Origin: Terfezia claveryi
Taxonomy: Eukaryota > Ascomycota > Pezizomycetes > Pezizales > Pezizaceae
Direction of reading: 5' to 3'
Length of the DNA stretch: 17,250 nt
NCBI GenBank assembly: GCA_015179025.1
Contig: WHUX01000611.1
Coordinates: 1-17,250 of the forward strand
Shown here: positions 16,303 through 17,250 of the stretch, in pieces
Position numbering within the stretch: position 1 is the stretch's first letter
How the letters are laid out: every line of letters starts with the position of its first letter
Notes under the pieces: model-generated
What the model was told of the DNA's origin: nothing
Seen by the model: only the letters and a program-made list of their open reading frames with translations
The model's database searches: none
Position numbers and translations under genes: made by a program

Positions 16303-17250
16303 TGTCACGGGGGCCCTATTGACTGATAGCGCTCTTGCAACTATTAGGACGGCCGTAATTTCCTGCCGCAACGATATCTATTCCGCAACACAGAATATCA
16401 ATCCTATAGCAGTAAAGTTTAGTCCAACAGTAGTTCCTTACGACGGATCTTATTTCGCAACACAAAATAAATCCTATGTCGCTTAAACGTAAAGTTAACT
16501 CAAGACTTAGAACTTTGTAGGCTTCGTGTACTCAAGGTGCTCTTGCTTTCGAATACTCGCTGGTGGTAGAATAAATTCAACCGGAACTACTTGCACTATT
16601 TATATCCCGCGGTGTTTGTAGATATTCTTATGATAAAAATATTTTATAAAACGCGGGCCTACCTGTCACCTTGGAATTTCTTCCTAAGTGTTATGCCATC
16701 CACACCTTTGTTAATGCAGTTGCTATCTGCACTCGTTGTCACAGGTTACTAACCCGAACATAGAGAATATTCCCATGTCTGCATATTATATTACTTCGCT
16801 TATAGCTCGCTTATCCCATTAAAGAATTCTTATCCGAGACACTAAATTCAATTTCAGATACGTTACCAATCCCCGATACTATCGAATTACCATCCGACAA
16901 TATCCGAAGGCATCTAATTATGTTTCCGGCAATATTCACTTAATAGTGTCTAGTTCATTGAAAATAATTTTCAACTGCACATAACTCTATGAATAGAGAA
17001 CCGTGGGTCACAAGTAGATCACCATTGGAAAGGTATGAGCATAGAAGATTATAGAATCTTAGTTTATCTCGATACCCAAATTATTCATGGAGTTATTACC
17101 AATAATAAGTAAACCTCCTCGTGGACCTATATGACCATATTAAAAGTCTTATATCTCCATGAGTTTAACTCCGATCATAAAAGGATTGCAGAAATGGAAT
17201 CAGACATAGAGTAAGCCTAAATAGAACTTGAAAATTAAATCTGGAGAACT
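16303..17250 (-). repeat. 5' LTR of host copy, cut by window edge
   Basis: On the - strand it ends GGGCCCCCGTGACA at 16303 and matches the central LTR back to about position 4866, so roughly 500 bp of its U3 lie outside the window. Similarity to the central 3' LTR is very high over R and U5 and lower at the far end (17030-17250). TATAAATA lies at 16597-16604 on the reverse strand. Confidence 0.93.
16597..16604 (-). promoter_or_regulatory. TATA box of host 5' LTR
   Basis: TATTTATA on the + strand, i.e. TATAAATA on the - strand, with the same flanks as the other two copies. Confidence 0.5.

Larger units (their letters stand above)
13717..17250 (-). mobile_element. right remnant of the - strand host chromovirus
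   Basis: On the - strand it runs 5' LTR (from beyond 17250 to 16303), primer site, Gag (from 16252), and the start of Pol down to the protease at 13717, where the central element interrupts it. Order and sequence match 4866-8460 of the central element. Gag up to the proline run differs far more than the LTR or capsid. Confidence 0.92.

Noticed and set aside
1..17250. CRISPR array, prokaryotic operon, tRNA or rRNA genes
   Set aside because: No direct-repeat/spacer pattern, no cloverleaf or rRNA cores, no prokaryotic gene layout; all repeats resolve into LTRs and element bodies.

Overview
The window is a nest of LTR retrotransposons from a filamentous fungus. I see no host gene, intron, rRNA, tRNA or CRISPR array. 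The fungal assignment rests on the chromodomain-type Ty3/Gypsy pol, long AT-rich LTRs and a C-to-T decay pattern. The species cannot be named from the sequence.

The centre (4357-13716, + strand, about 9.36 kb) is a complete but decayed Ty3/Gypsy chromovirus. It has a 1455-bp 5' LTR (4357-5811), a primer site with no TGG, a long Gag (5864-7951; coiled coil, proline run, capsid, zinc knuckle), protease (7952-8998), reverse transcriptase (9130-10119), RNase H (10060-10413), integrase (10487-11697), chromodomain (11693-12019), a hairpin and polypurine tract (12227-12259), and a 1454-bp 3' LTR (12263-13716). Normally Gag and Pol would be made from one LTR-driven transcript: Gag forms the particle, PR/RT/RH make the cDNA, and IN plus chromodomain insert it into heterochromatin. 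Here every polyprotein segment carries stops or frameshifts, so this copy is not autonomous.

The central element sits inside the protease region of another copy of the same family lying on the - strand. Its left remnant (2548-4356) carries RNase H, RT and the end of PR. Its right remnant (13717-16302) carries the start of pol and gag, followed by its 5' LTR (16303 to beyond the window edge). A 5-bp target duplication (CCCAA / CTCAA, one transition apart) and uninterrupted host sequence on each side show this directly.

At 2547/2548 a further - strand LTR of the family (1735-2547) starts exactly at its terminal base against the host RNase H. This looks like a third integration. That LTR is cut off at 1735, where unrelated sequence begins. 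To the left lies a degraded, acidic, gag-like reading frame of a different unknown family on the - strand (1-941), with a weak LTR candidate at 1137-1468.

The points most worth attention are a conserved 9-nt complementarity between the putative 5' end of the transcript and the primer site (self-priming as in Tf1), a shared UAG plus stem-loop at the gag/pol boundary, patchy divergence in gag that suggests recombination between subfamilies, and a short structured insert that splits PR from RT.
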